A program made the position numbers and the translations under genes. Of a stretch of DNA of 64,000 bases, positions 1-11,445 are shown one piece after another. Position 1 is the stretch's first letter; the number at the start of each line of letters is the position of its first letter. The notes below the pieces were generated by a model. That model made no database searches. It was not told the origin of the DNA and saw only the letters and a list, made by a program, of their open reading frames with translations. Origin of the DNA: Ananas comosus (lineage: Eukaryota; Streptophyta; Magnoliopsida; Poales; Bromeliaceae); NCBI RefSeq assembly GCF_001540865.1, contig NC_033630.1:7618089-7682088 (forward strand). Reading direction: 5' to 3'.

Positions 1-624
1 AAAATACTTCTTTTTCCCCTAACTTAGGGCAAATAAGAAAAGTTGGTGATGGTAGAAGGGTATATTTAAAAGGGCAAATTAATAATTTCACAGAGATAAC
101 GACTATTGCTAATAGTTCGCTAACAAAATTTAACTCTATTGGTATATTTGAAATAAATTGAAACGTAAAAATAATATTTTTTAATATTAATCTTCTAAGA
201 GGGATAAATCAGAAAGTTAGAAACTTTTCAGGAATACATAAGCAATCTCCCCTAAATTTTTTTATCTCGGTCAAAACGAATTATTTTAGTTTTTCGCTAG
301 AATAACCCGTTAACAAAGTTCTCATGCACTGCAGAAATAGAATTTATTCCAAGGGCAAGGGAATTTAAAAAAGTCTCTTCTCCCTAGAATCCCCTGCTGC
401 CTCGCTTAGCGCGCCTTTTACTTCGTAAACTCTGTACCCTCCCTCTTATCGATCTTCTCTTCCTCTCTTAGTTAAGGTGTTTTCTACTCCGAAAATTTCC
501 CTTTATTCCGATGTAGTTAATCATAATATTTAGCAATATAATTAACAATATTATTTCTTAATCATAATATTTAGCAATGTAATTAAACAACAAAATATAC
601 AATATTTCAGTATAGCAGGTATTG
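1..624. other. AT-rich intergenic, no gene seen
   Basis: AT-rich sequence with short A/T runs and no credible open frame or structured repeat. I see nothing that supports a gene or RNA here. It ends at the target-site duplication of the fold-back element that follows. Confidence 0.6.
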
Positions 625-633
625 TATGTGTAA
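625..633. repeat. 9-bp target-site duplication, left copy
   Basis: TATGTGTAA here is repeated exactly at 2608-2616, directly outside the two inverted-repeat ends of the fold-back element. Confidence 0.85.
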
Positions 634-2607
634 GGCCAATTTGCATAAAAAATCCCCAAAGTTTGAGGTGTTGCAAAACTGGGCTGCCTTTTTCGATTTT
701 GCAGATTCGGTCCGAATTTTTAGCAAACTGACCAAAATATTCTTATTATTTTTTCTCTCTCCTCTTTCTCTCTCCTTTTTTTTGTCTCATTAATTTTTTT
801 TTTCTCTTACCGAAGAAGGCAGCGGAGGCAGAGGCAGAGGCGGAGGCGGAAACTGCCCGCCTTGCCTCTCACCCTCATGCCCTCGCCCTCACCCTCGCCC
901 GCGCACCACCCCGCCTTCCTCGCCTCCGACCCCGCCGAGGACGCATTGCGACTCTTTTTTTTTTTTCCCCTCTCCGACCTTCCTCCACCATCTCCGACGA
1001 TGACGCCTCTCTCGCCCTCTCTCGCCTTTCCCCGCCCTTCTCGTCCTCTCCCTCTCCCTTCTTCTCCGCCGCCTCTGACGATGACGCATTTTCGCCGACG
1101 CCGACACCGACACCGCGGAGGTCATTGCAGCGCCACAACCTTGGAGCGGGAGGTCCTTAGCGGCGTAGTCGCCGGCGCCGTGACCGTTGGCAGAGAGGGG
1201 TGACAAAAAAAAAAATTATAGTAGAAGAAAGAAGAAAAAAAAATAAAACAAAAAAAATAGAAAAAAAAAGATGAAGATAAAATTGTACCGTTAAAATAAA
1301 ATTGCACTGTTTTAAAAAAATGTTGCACTATTATGGGCATAAGTTGTACTACTTAAAATATAAACTGCACCTTTTAAGATAAAAATTATACTCTTTAAAC
1401 GAAAATTATACTCTTTGGGAGATATTTATACTGTTTCTCTTCTTATTGCACTCTTTGAGATGTAAACTGTATCCTTTAAAATAAAAGTAACACTCTTTAA
1501 ACGAAATTTGCACTCTTTGAGAAATATTTACATTGTTTCTCCTCTTGTTGCACTCTTTGAGATGTAAACTGTAGACTTTAAGAGAAATTTACACTATTTC
1601 TCCTCTTGTTGCATTATTTTTTCTCTTGTTGCACCGTTTCTCCTCTTAAAGAGTGCAACAAAAAGAAAAAACAGTGTAACAAGAGAAGAAACAGTGCAAT
1701 AAGAGGAGAAACAGTGTAAATATCTCTAAAGGGTGCAGTTTATATCTGAAACGTGCAACAAAGATAAGAAACAGTGTAAATATCTCTCAAAGTGTGCAAC
1801 TTTCGTTTAGAAAGTGTAACTTTTATCTTAAAGGATGCAGTTTACATCTCAAATAGTGTAATAAGAGAAGAAACAGTGTAAATATCTTCCAAAGAGTGTA
1901 ATTTTCGTTTAAAGAGTAACTTATGTCCATAATAATGCAACGTTCTTTCAAAACAGTGAAATTTTATTTTAACGGTGCAATTTCATCTTCATCTTCCTTT
2001 TACTATAATTTTTTGTTTTTATATTTTTCTTCTTCCTTCTTCTACAATTTTTTTTTGTCACCCCTCTCTACCAACGGTCACGGCGCCAGCGACAACGCCG
2101 CTAAGGACCCCCCGCTCCGAGGCTGCGGAGCTGCAGCGACCTCCGCGGCGTAGGCGTCTGTGAAGATGTGTCGTCGTCGAAGGCGGCGGAGGAGGAGGGA
2201 GAGGGAGAGGACGAGAAGGGCGGGGAAGGGCGAGAGAGGCGTCGTCGTCGGAGACGGTGGAGGAGGGTCGGAGAAGGAACAAAAGAGTCACGGTGCGGCC
2301 TTGACGGAGTCGAAGGTGAGGAAGGTGGGGGGATGCGCGGGCGAGGGCATGAGAGTGAGAGGTGAGGCGGGCCGTTTCCACCTCCGCCTCCGCCTCCGCC
2401 TCTGCCTCCACTGCCTTCTTCGGCGAGAGGAAAAAAAAATGAACGAGAGAAAAAAAAAAAAAAAAGGAAAGAGAAAAAGGAGAGAGAAAAAGTAATAAGG
2501 GTATTTTGGTTAGTTTGCTGAAAATTCAAACCGAATCTGCAAAATCGAAAAAGATGGTCCAGTTTTGCAAAAGCTAAAAATTTGTGGATTTTTTATCCAA
2601 ATTGGCC
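634..2607. mobile_element. Non-autonomous MULE, giant fold-back element
   Basis: The ends are long inverted repeats beginning GGCCAATTTG; about 120 bp of each terminus can be paired by eye, and the symmetry continues inward. A GC-rich Arg/Pro-like block at about 860-1200 is mirrored by one at 2060-2410, and an array of TGCACTCTTT-like units at 1330-1640 is mirrored at 1650-1920, so the whole 1974 bp can fold into one hairpin centred near 1640. A perfect 9-bp direct repeat TATGTGTAA flanks it (625-633 and 2608-2616), the size typical of Mutator-like elements. No transposase frame is visible. The open frames on both strands in the GC-rich arms are low-complexity mirror images and are not treated as genes. 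Confidence 0.85.
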
Positions 2608-2616
2608 TATGTGTAA

Positions 2617-4216
2617 TATGCAAAGAAAATGACATACTACACCCATAAGGGCCAACTTGGCATTTTAAAAAAAAATCAATCACTTTTTTCAACTATTCAT
2701 CTTTTCTTTCAAAAAAGTTACCAAACATCATTTAGCTTATTCCAGAGAATTAGCAAAATTATGACCAAACAAGAAAAAAAAACCTATTATTCCTCTCAAT
2801 CCTAGAAAATAAATGTACTCGAATTTTAACCTTGAAGATTTTATCTCATTTCCAAATGCAGCCTAAACTCTTAAAAAAGTTTCACTTCAGTCGTATATTT
2901 ACCAGTAAAGGAAACTTGTTGCATACACCTTATGCATTTGTACAATCTCGAACCATCCATATATCGACTCTTTTTGCCATCTTATAATTCAACCTTATAA
3001 TTCAACCTTACCATCCATTGAGTTGCAATCTATTATCTACTTAGAAATCACGTGGTTTAATTAATAGTATGTTATGGATGAAGAAATGAGGAATTCATTG
3101 TTGGAAATAATTCTATTCTTTTAGTAGAAATATTTTTTTTTTTAAACATTTGATTTTTAAAATAGTGAAGAATTCTTTTTGAAAAATGCAAGCAAGAAAT
3201 AATATTTCAAGTATAATAGAGATAATGAAATTAGGTGAGGCTTGTAGGTCAAGGGGTGCTATGAATTGTCTTAGAAAGAAGGTTGCCCTTTCTACATACA
3301 AGGCTTTTGTAATTACTTCTAACGATTCAACAATTACAGACCATTTCGTTAGCACGTCTTCAAGGCAGTACATTGTGAACTAAGAAGGCTTTTAGAGATT
3401 TAGCAAAACATCGAAGGAGTAATAGAAGAAAAGGAGCAGAAGCAGTGGAAAAGAAAAAGAATCGAGGAAGAGTTAGTTGTAAACCTCTGCATATTAAGCT
3501 AAACAAAATTAAAAGAATAAAAATAGAAGATAGGGTTAAAGTATTACGGCGAGTAGCCCAAGACTGTCTGTGTGGTAAGTGGATGGTACCGCTTGTGCTT
3601 GTGCTATGCATGCGTGTGATAAGTGAATGACACCACTCTTTTTATCACCTAAGCAAATGACCAGAGATAGTGAAGAATATAAAGCACTATCACTTTTCAT
3701 GAGTTTTCCATTTAGGATTAAACTCATATTTAGTAAGTGAAGGAAAAACTTTCAAGCAGAACCCATTTGATATTGGGCCATCCAAGAGGCCCATAGACCA
3801 AAATAAAATTTTACATCATATTAAAATTGAATAAATACTAATATTCGTAGTATATGTCTGTAAAGTCTTACTTGTCTTTTGAAGGTGAGGACCAAGCAGA
3901 AGAAATAAGCTTTAATTACAAGAAACAAGTACAAGCAATAAGTTTTGATTGAAGATAAGGATTAAACTGAAACATTATTTGAAGTCTGTCTCAAATTTCA
4001 GATTAAAAAGTCAGTTCAGATGCTAATAGAACAGTCTACGTACCCTTGTAGTCTAACCTTTCCATTTCGCCGCTGTCGAGAGCTAATTTGGCATAATCCC
4101 CATGTTTCTATCTAGCTCGAGAATCTTTTCTACTTCGGATGCATGAACCGAATCACTCAGTGATTTTCTTCTTCTTTTTTTTCTTGATGGTATGCTCCTT
4201 TTGTAAATGAGAAATG
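2617..4216. other. Non-coding interval with one dispersed repeat
   Basis: Mostly AT-rich sequence between two transposons. Short frames exist but none has coding character or recognisable motifs. The only structure I can support is the repeat at about 3232-3425. Confidence 0.5.
3232..3425 (+). repeat. Dispersed repeat, copy 1
   Basis: This stretch aligns by eye with 43133-43325 in the same orientation, sharing blocks such as GAGGCTTGTAGGTCAAGG versus AAGGCTTATGGGTCGAGG and GTCTTCAAGGCAGTACA versus CATCTTCAAGGTAGCGCA. Identity is moderate. It could be part of an old LTR, since the second copy lies beside a Copia remnant, but no termini are clear. Confidence 0.55.
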
Positions 4217-4221
4217 GTAAT
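4217..4221. repeat. Copia target-site duplication, left copy
   Basis: GTAAT, repeated at 12020-12024 directly after the 3' LTR. Confidence 0.9.
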
Positions 4222-4795
4222 TGTAGCCATGTGGTGTGTCCACATTGGCGGGTCTTGATTTAACCCGATCTACTTAAGATGTGGATTGTGATTTATCCTA
4301 ATAGGTTTAGGATAATAATAAATTATATGTTTCTTATCAGTTAAGAAACATATCTACTAGAGGATATCTATCATATCCTAGTTCTTATCTTAATCTCTTT
4401 GTGAGATTCAGGATATTTAGGGGTTCCGTTATTCTATATATACGTCCCCTTGTTTCTCCCATCTGAGACGATTGATGTTCGAATTAATTCAATATTCCAT
4501 TATTCTCTCTCTTCTTCCTCTCTGGGATTTCCACCTACGTTCCCGGGGTTTTGGAGTGTGGACATAGAAGAGGACTCTGGTAGCCCTCTTCGATTGGCAT
4601 CCGTCGCATAGATCCGTATCCGATCCGTGGCGTAAGGCGTACGCGAAGGAGAAGACGAGAAACGTGGGAGATCCAGAAGCATCGAGACAAGGACGATTCA
4701 AGAAGGCTTGTGAAACAAGTAATCCGATCCGATTCGGGCTCCCAGATACGTTGGTTATCCGGTTTGTAATTTTCCGCTGCCTATTATTTCCAACA
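4222..4795 (+). repeat. Copia 5' LTR
   Basis: 574 bp with TG...CA ends, paired with 11446-12019. It contains a TATA-like box and ends just before the primer-binding site. Confidence 0.95.
4434..4442 (+). promoter_or_regulatory. TATA-like box in Copia 5' LTR
   Basis: CTATATATA about 210 bp into the LTR, conserved in the 3' LTR. It is the best candidate for the element's own core promoter. Confidence 0.55.
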
Positions 4796-4797
4796 AT

Positions 4798-4808
4798 TGG
4801 TATCAGAG
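4798..4808 (+). other. Primer-binding site (initiator Met tRNA type)
   Basis: TGGTATCAGAG starts two bases after the 5' LTR. This matches the usual Copia minus-strand primer site complementary to the 3' end of initiator methionine tRNA. Confidence 0.9.
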
Positions 4809-5048
4809 ACTGCATGCTTGTTTTCGCCTTATGATCATGCCTGTGATGTTTTTTAGATCGCATTCGTTAATCAATTTTAGTAGATTGGTTCTACAAATTT
4901 TTTTTCGTTTTCTATGTGAATCGATTAAAAAGAAGAAGGGAAAACTAAATTAGTTTTAGTTCTCCTAAAATTGATTATAAGATATGCGTCTTTTTTTTTA
5001 AGTTAGTATTTTTTAAACATACGTTGTTTTCGTGCAATTTTTTTTACT

Positions 5049-6090
5049 GCAAGCGGGCTTGACGCGACCTGCTGCGTGCGGCGGTGCGCACCTACACGCA
5101 GTGTGTGGGCTCGGCCCGCTGAGGGCGGCGGCGCGCGACCCCACACATCGCGCGGGCTCGGCCCACTGCGGACGCAGGAGCGCACCGCGCGCATCGCGCG
5201 GGCTCGGCCCGTTGCGGGCGTGGCGCACACCGCGCGCATTGCGGGCGCGGGCTCAGCCCGCTGCGGGCGTGGCGCGCACCGCGCGCATCGCGCGGGCTCG
5301 GCCCGCTGCGGGTGAGGTGCGCTCCCACGCGACCTGCGCAGGCGTGGCCTGCTGTGGACGCGGGCCGCACCCGCGCAGCCGCGCGGGCCGGCTGCTGCCG
5401 GTGTAGGCGCGCGCCGCGCATCCGCGCAGGCTCGGCCCGCTGCGGGTGCGGGGTGCTCCGCCCGCCCCGCCGGCCAGGCCGCTGCAGGCGCGGGCGCAAC
5501 CGCGCGAACGGCGCGGCCTGGCCCGCTGTGGCCGCGGGCGCACCGCACGCGCCATGCGGGCCCGGCCGCTGCGGGAGCGGAGCGCAACCGCCCTCACCGC
5601 ACGGGCCTGGCCCGCTGCGGGTGCGGGCTCGCAAGCACGGGCTCCGCGCAGGTCGGGCCACTGCGGGCACGGGCTGCACCCAAGGCACCGAGCGGGCCGG
5701 CCCGCTGCGGTCACGGCGGCGCGGCGAGCGCACCGAGCGGACCCGCAGCGCGCGCGCGCGCGCCCATGCACAGCGCACAGGCCGGCCCACTACCTGTGCG
5801 CATATGGTCCAGCGTGGCCGCCGTTGCGGGTTGGCAGGCCCTGCCCAGCCGCGGCGCAAGCGGGGCGCACCAGACCCACCCGCACGGGCTTGGCCCGATG
5901 CGGACTGCTGGCTGCCGGCCGCACCCGCGGGCCTAGCCCTGCCGCAGGGGCAGGCTGCACCAGGGCGCACCGAGTGGGCCCGGCCCACCCGAAGCGCGCA
6001 GGCCAGGCCTGTAGAGGGCGCAGGAGCGCTCCCGCGCACAGTGTAGGGGGCCTGCTGGCCCGGCCCCAACCAGACGCGCGCTGTGGGCGA
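5049..6090. repeat. GC-rich degenerate minisatellite in Copia leader
   Basis: About 1 kb of very GC-rich DNA in an AT-rich element. It is built from diverged units of about 45-49 bp centred on GCGGGCTCGGCCCGCTGCGG, itself partly palindromic, clearest at 5120-5330 and degrading rightwards. T-runs flank both sides (about 5039-5046 and 6091-6111). Long open frames exist on both strands only because stop codons are rare at this composition; their Arg/Ala/Pro repeats are not evidence of a protein. It lies between the primer-binding site and gag. Confidence 0.85.
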
Positions 6091-6829
6091 TTTTTTTTTT
6101 TTTTTTTTTTTGCCAGCCCGGCTCGCCGCGCACAGTCCAGATTTAAAAAAAAAAAATAAAAAATTTTAAAAAAATTCCTATGTGGATATTTTTTTCCTGC
6201 ATGGTAAATTTTTTTTGGGATACATATTTTTTTAAAAAAAGCATGCATGAGTTGTTTGTTTTATTTATCCTTTATGGGTGTAATTAATGCTCATGTAGCA
6301 TGTGATTGTATATTGTTTCACATATAAGTACTTATGTTATTCGGTGATTTTTTAACAAAATTTAATTTTGGAAAGACGGGTTCGACGTGTGCAGCATTCC
6401 TGTAGATCATTCCTTTTATAATGTACATCTTGTAGTGATGTAGTAGGTTTTAATTATGCAAAAGGTGATGTAATAATTAAGGCCTTATAAAGGAATGTGT
6501 TTTGCGCAGCGTCGACGTTTTTCAAATTAAATTTTGGCATAAGTACTTATTTTTATCTGTGTGATGATATTATGAGATTAGTTCTCCTCATATAAATTCT
6601 TTTTTAAAGAGAAGATATGTTCTTCAAAATAGATGAGTTCCAACTTTTGGATAAGTTTCAAAATTAATAGAAAATTAATAAGGTTGTGATATTTTGAACC
6701 GACACTGGATGATGATTACGAGCATAGCGAAGTTTTCGATCCCGTTGTGTCGAGGATAATATTCCAATCTTGTTAATTTTTTCGGAATATGTGCCTAATG
6801 TCCAAACCTATTTTTTTGAATGTAGTGAA

Positions 6830-7560
6830 ATGACTTCCAAGAACATCATAGCTGATCTCACCAGGGGTGATAAGCTAGATGGAAAGAATTATGATATTTG
6901 GCATAGGAAAATGCAATACCTGCTCAATGAATAAGGGGTTCTAGAAACCCTTTCTGTCAAAAGAGTTCTGCCTGCTGAAGGCATTGCTTCTGAGCATGAT
7001 AAAGAGATCTATAACAAATGGGTCAAGGAGGATCGAACTGCTCGGTATACTTTGTTGTGTGCCATACAAGACGACCTCATTGGATAGTTTGAGATCTTTG
7101 AAACTGCCAAGGACATGTGGGACAATTTGAATATTACTTTTGGTCAAATTTCATCTACGAGGCTACGTGCCTTAAATCTCAAGTTTCTACAGTATATTAA
7201 AGACCCGAAGCATTCAATGGCTGAGCACCTTCGTGTGATGATCGCCATGATTCGGGACCTTAAGACTGCTGGAAACGAGCTCACTGATGAGCAACAAGTT
7301 CTAGCAGTGATTCGTTCACTGCTTGATACTGAATGGTCCCAGATGAAGCTCCTGATGACGCACGGTGAGAACATTAAAACGTTTAATGACATCTCGCGCC
7401 ATCTCGAGCTCGAGGCAGAGCGCTTAGAAGTGAACCGTTCTGTCGCTCTTGTTGCACGCTCGGAGAAGCGCAGTGGGATTGCACCCAAGCACAAAAAGCA
7501 TCACAACAATGGAGAGAAGAAACAAAATCAAGCTCCCTGTGGTGGAGTTGGAAAGCTTTG
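6830..7560 (+). pseudogene. Copia gag remnant
   Basis: The frame opening at ATG 6830 encodes a Copia-type capsid region (start MTSKNIIADL, then KNYDIWHRKMQYLL). It is broken by in-frame TAA at 6932-6934 and TAG at 7085-7087, then stays open through the capsid helices to about residue 240. Both stops are one C-to-T change away from glutamine codons, as expected from methyl-cytosine deamination. The CCHC zinc knuckle expected after the Lys-rich stretch (about 7490-7540) is missing, and the sequence jumps directly to pre-integrase sequence. Confidence 0.85.
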
Positions 7561-7594
7561 TAGAGCCATTTTTGACAGAGATCGCCTTGATATT

Positions 7595-8508
7595 TTCTTT
7601 CATGGTACTTTATTTGGATATGGTACATTAGTTGATTGTTTCTTTAAATTAGATTTGTAGGATGATTTATTTGCATTTGCTTCTCCTTCTTTTTCATCTA
7701 TTCTCTGTGATGAATCCGTTAAATGGCATGCCAGATTAGGCCATATAGGTCAAGAAAGAATGAATAGATTGGCTCGAGAAGGCTTTTTTTGGGGTCTCTC
7801 GCCAAAGTTGACCTATCTGTGTGCGAGCCTTGTCTGGCTGGGAAGGCATGTAGAAAGCCTTTCAGTAAGGCTACTCGTGCCTCTCATTCTTTAGAGCTAA
7901 TCCACTCAGACATTTGTGGGCTAATGAATGTGAGGGCCCGGCATGGTGCTTGCTATTTTCTCACATTCATTGATGATTATTCCCGTTATGGATATGTGTA
8001 TTTGCTTTCTCGCCGATCTGAAGCTTTAGATTGCTTCAAGCGCTTCGTTGCGGAGGCTGAGAATCAAATAGAAAGAAGTGTAAAGGTGCTTCGCACTCAC
8101 CGAGGTCGTGAGTTCTTGTCTGATCAGTTCAAGACTTACTGTGAGCAAAAGGGCATTAATAGACAGCTCACTATTCCTGGTACTCCGCAACAAAATGGTG
8201 TTGCAGAGCGAAGGAATCGTACTCTATTAGACATGGTTAGGTCGATGATGGCGCAAGCGCAACTTCCCATAAATTTTTGGGGAGATGCTCTTTTGACTGC
8301 AGCCTACATCCTTAATCGAGTCCCTAGCAAATCAGTGCATCTACCCCATATGAGTTGTGGAGCAGTAGAAAACCAAGTTTACACTACTTACGCTCTTGGG
8401 GTTCAGCTAGATATGTTCACAGCCTCTCACATAGATTCGGAAAACTCGGCCCTAGAGCGAGCAAGCATGTGTTCATCAGATACCCTGAAAATTCGAAGGG
8501 CTATGTGA
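7595..8508 (+). pseudogene. Copia pre-integrase and integrase remnant
   Basis: A pre-integrase HHCC zinc-binding region (KWHARLGHIG, later CEPCLAGK) leads into an integrase core with HSD, TPQQNGVAERRNRT and NFWGDAL motifs. There is a frameshift near a T-run at about 7783-7790. The second catalytic Asp, normally in a T/SDRGGE context, is His here (RTHRGREF, about 8096-8115), and a further frameshift near 8345 separates integrase from the downstream frame. The protease that should precede this region is deleted. Confidence 0.88.
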
Positions 8509-10200
8509 TGTATGGTGAACACCCAGATGGTGGTATGACTGAGATTGAGTCTCGTGATGTGGAATTCCTAGAAGGGGATTTTCCAAGCATTGGTGAAATG
8601 CGAAGAGACGTCAGATTGTATGAGTTACAGGACGACGCTACCCCATCTGCGGTTGAGGGTGATCGATCACTTCCCGAAGTCGCTGAAGGAAGTGGTAGCG
8701 ATCCTCCGGCTAGTGGGAGTGCTTCTTTGAGTGAGAGCATACCCTTGGAAGTCGGCAGATTAGACCCTCCATTACGCAGAAGTGAACGTGGACATATTCC
8801 TCGTCGACATTTTGAGATCGAAGGGGATATTTTCATGTGCACTCTGCTCGATGATGATGAGCCTGCTTCTTATAAAGAAGTATTACAGACGTCAGCTTGT
8901 AGTGAGTGGATGGCTGCTATGAAAGATGAGATGGACTCCATGAGCAAGAACCAAGTATGGGAATTGGTTGACCTTCTGCCTGGGCGCAAGTCTATTGGAA
9001 ATAAATGGGTTTTAAAAATTAAGCGCAAGGCGGATGGATCAATCGATAAATATAAGGCTCGGCTCGTGGCTAAGGGCTACACTCAGAGGCAAGGGGTAGA
9101 TTACAACGAGACGTTTGCTCCCGTTGTTCGATTTGCCTCTATTCGCTTGATTCTAGCCTTAGTGGCACACCTAGATTTGGAATTGTTCCAAATGGATGTC
9201 AAGACAGCTTTTCTCAATGGAGAATTGGCGGAGGAGATCTATATGGATCAACCTGAGGGTTTTGTACTCAAAGGTCAAGAAGACAAAGTTTGTTGTCTTA
9301 AAAGATCCATTTACGGTCTCAAGCAGTCGTTGAGACAGTGGTATTTCAGGTTTCATGAAGCCATCATCTCTATCGGTATGTCCATGATAGAGGAGGACCA
9401 CTGTGTATATGTCAAGAAGACAGAGAATGGGATTTTGTTTCTTTCTCTATACGTCAACGATATACTATTGGCTGGAAATGACATGGAGTTAATCAATACC
9501 ACTAAGGAGTGGTTGTCTCTCAATTTTGAAATGAAAGACATGGGTGAGGCGAGCTATGTGCTTGGAGTGAAGGTCATCCGTGATCGCTCTAGAAAGTTTC
9601 TTGGTTTGTCTCAAGAAACTTATATTAAAAAGATTCTAGAGCGTTTTAGGATGCATCATTGTAAGCCCGTTGACACTCCAGTGGAAAAGAATCACACTCT
9701 GAGTCTTGATCAGTGCCCTAAAACGGATAAAGAAAAGGAGCAAATGAGTAGGGTTCCTTATGCGAGTGCAATTGGCAGTTTGATGTACGCTATGATGTGT
9801 ACTCGACCTGACATTTGCTTTGCTGTTAGCTTGGTAAGTCGTTACCAGAGCAACCTTGGACCTATTCATTGGCAAGCGGTCAAGAGAATCCTTCGATATT
9901 TAAAAGGAACCAGTGATCTTGTTCTCTGTTTTCAAGGTAGGGACTTGAGATTGAAAGGATATAGTGATGCTGATTGGGGCGGTGATAGAGATGAGCGCAG
10001 GTCCACCTCAGGCTATGTGTTTGGAGGCGGCGCAATTTCCTAGTATAGTAAGAAGCAAGGCTGCGTTGCCTTATCTACCATGGAAGTGGAGTACGTTGCT
10101 TGTTCAGCGGCCATTCAGGAGGCTGTTTGGCTGAGGAGATTTCTCAGCGTCTTCGACTTTGTGATTCGAGTCGAATGAAACCCTTGTTTGAGATGGTTCT
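8355..10200 (+). pseudogene. Copia reverse transcriptase and RNase H remnant
   Basis: A long open frame (to 10043) holds the Copia reverse transcriptase: WVLKIKRKADGS, YKARLVAKGYTQ, FQMDVKTAFLNG, YGLKQS and a palm motif reading YVND instead of YVDD, so a catalytic Asp is Asn. The RNase H domain follows (GYSDADWGGD, STSGYVF), then TAG at 10042-10044 replaces what is normally a Trp codon. The frame continues beyond the stop (YSKKQGCVALSTMEVEY) to about 10190 before decaying. Reverse transcriptase sequence is otherwise well preserved. Confidence 0.92.
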
Positions 10201-11445
10201 CTGACAGCATGGCTGGCCGGAGTATGTGAAAGAATCAAATATCATGCAGACCAAGCATATTGTATATCCTATTTCACTACATTCGAGAGATGTTGGCTAA
10301 GCGACGGCATCTCAGACTATCTCCACCACTAGGATCGGTGGCTGATCGCCTTGACCAAGCCAATAGCCTAGCTGTATGTTCCAGCCATGTTAGGAGTTTG
10401 GTCTTCGTGAGGTTTGATATGGACATATTTTGTATCTTACCGCTTTATTAATGAAATTAGTTTCCTTTTATGTGATTGCGTAATTGATAGGCACATATCG
10501 TTAAGTCACAGGACCTCACGTCGCCACTCACCACGGTGATCGCCCTGACATCTAATGTGGTGAAGCGGATGAGACCTAGATAATCATATTTAAACTTGAT
10601 AGTTGTAATATGTTACTTTGTTCATATATTGTTGATGAATGAAGGTCGATATAATTTAAAGTCGCCTTAATAGTTTAAGATGAGACCAAGTGTTGGATAT
10701 GAAATTTCTCGTGTGAAATTTCATATCGAAGTCCTGTATAGTACCGGACTAGTGCTTACAAGGTTAGTGAGAGATGACTCTGAGTTGTGGTTGTTAGATT
10801 ATCTTAGTTGGTACCTAGACCTAAGGTTCGTATGGTTTCTTAGAGCTGTGGACATTGACCCTTTGAGATGGGAGCTCCGGCCATAGCATAATCATATCTG
10901 TATGTTCTGCGACCAGTTAGTAGAGTGACATAAGTTCTTCCCTCTATGTCACTTGTTGAGCACTAACACCTTTTTGTGCGCATCGACTTAGAATAATCTA
11001 TGAAATGGACGGTCAAAGTAACTTAACTTAGGCATGTATCCAGGGTCGCATGAGAAAATACGATCTGCGCGAGCATCGTCTAGTGAAAGTGCTTGGACTC
11101 AATATGATTAAGTCAGGCGCTGTAGAGATGTTTCGAAACACACCACGCGAAATCTTCATGACTCAGTGCGCCGAGCGGTTATCTCGTTGTGTTACTTGAG
11201 ATAATCATGAGTACAGAATAACGGTGTGGTCGAGCCGTCATTACAGAGAGGGACTGGATGCTTGATCTGAGTGTGTGTTGGAACGTCTAAGGCATAGACA
11301 AATTAGTTAGTGATGTACTATATTAGTTGGGTGGTGACTTAATATAGCACCCTGCATTGTTCTTTTCGTCAGTCGCACGCTTCATTACCCGTATGAAGAG
11401 ATGAATGAGTGAGAGAGAATTGGCCAATGTGGCCAAGTGGGAGAT
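10201..11445 (+). other. Copia 3' non-coding region with polypurine tract
   Basis: About 1.2 kb between the RNase H remnant and the 3' LTR, with no coding support. A purine-rich stretch AAGTGGGAGA at 11435-11444 immediately precedes the 3' LTR and is the probable plus-strand primer. Confidence 0.75.

Noticed and set aside
862..2411. ORFs of about 100-140 codons at both ends of the fold-back element
   Set aside because: They are mirror images of each other in the inverted arms, low-complexity and open in several frames.
5092..6069. Long open frames on both strands in the GC-rich Copia leader (up to 325 codons)
   Set aside because: They follow from stop-codon scarcity in GC-rich tandem repeats; the products are shifting Arg/Ala/Pro repeats with no domain, and several frames are open at once.
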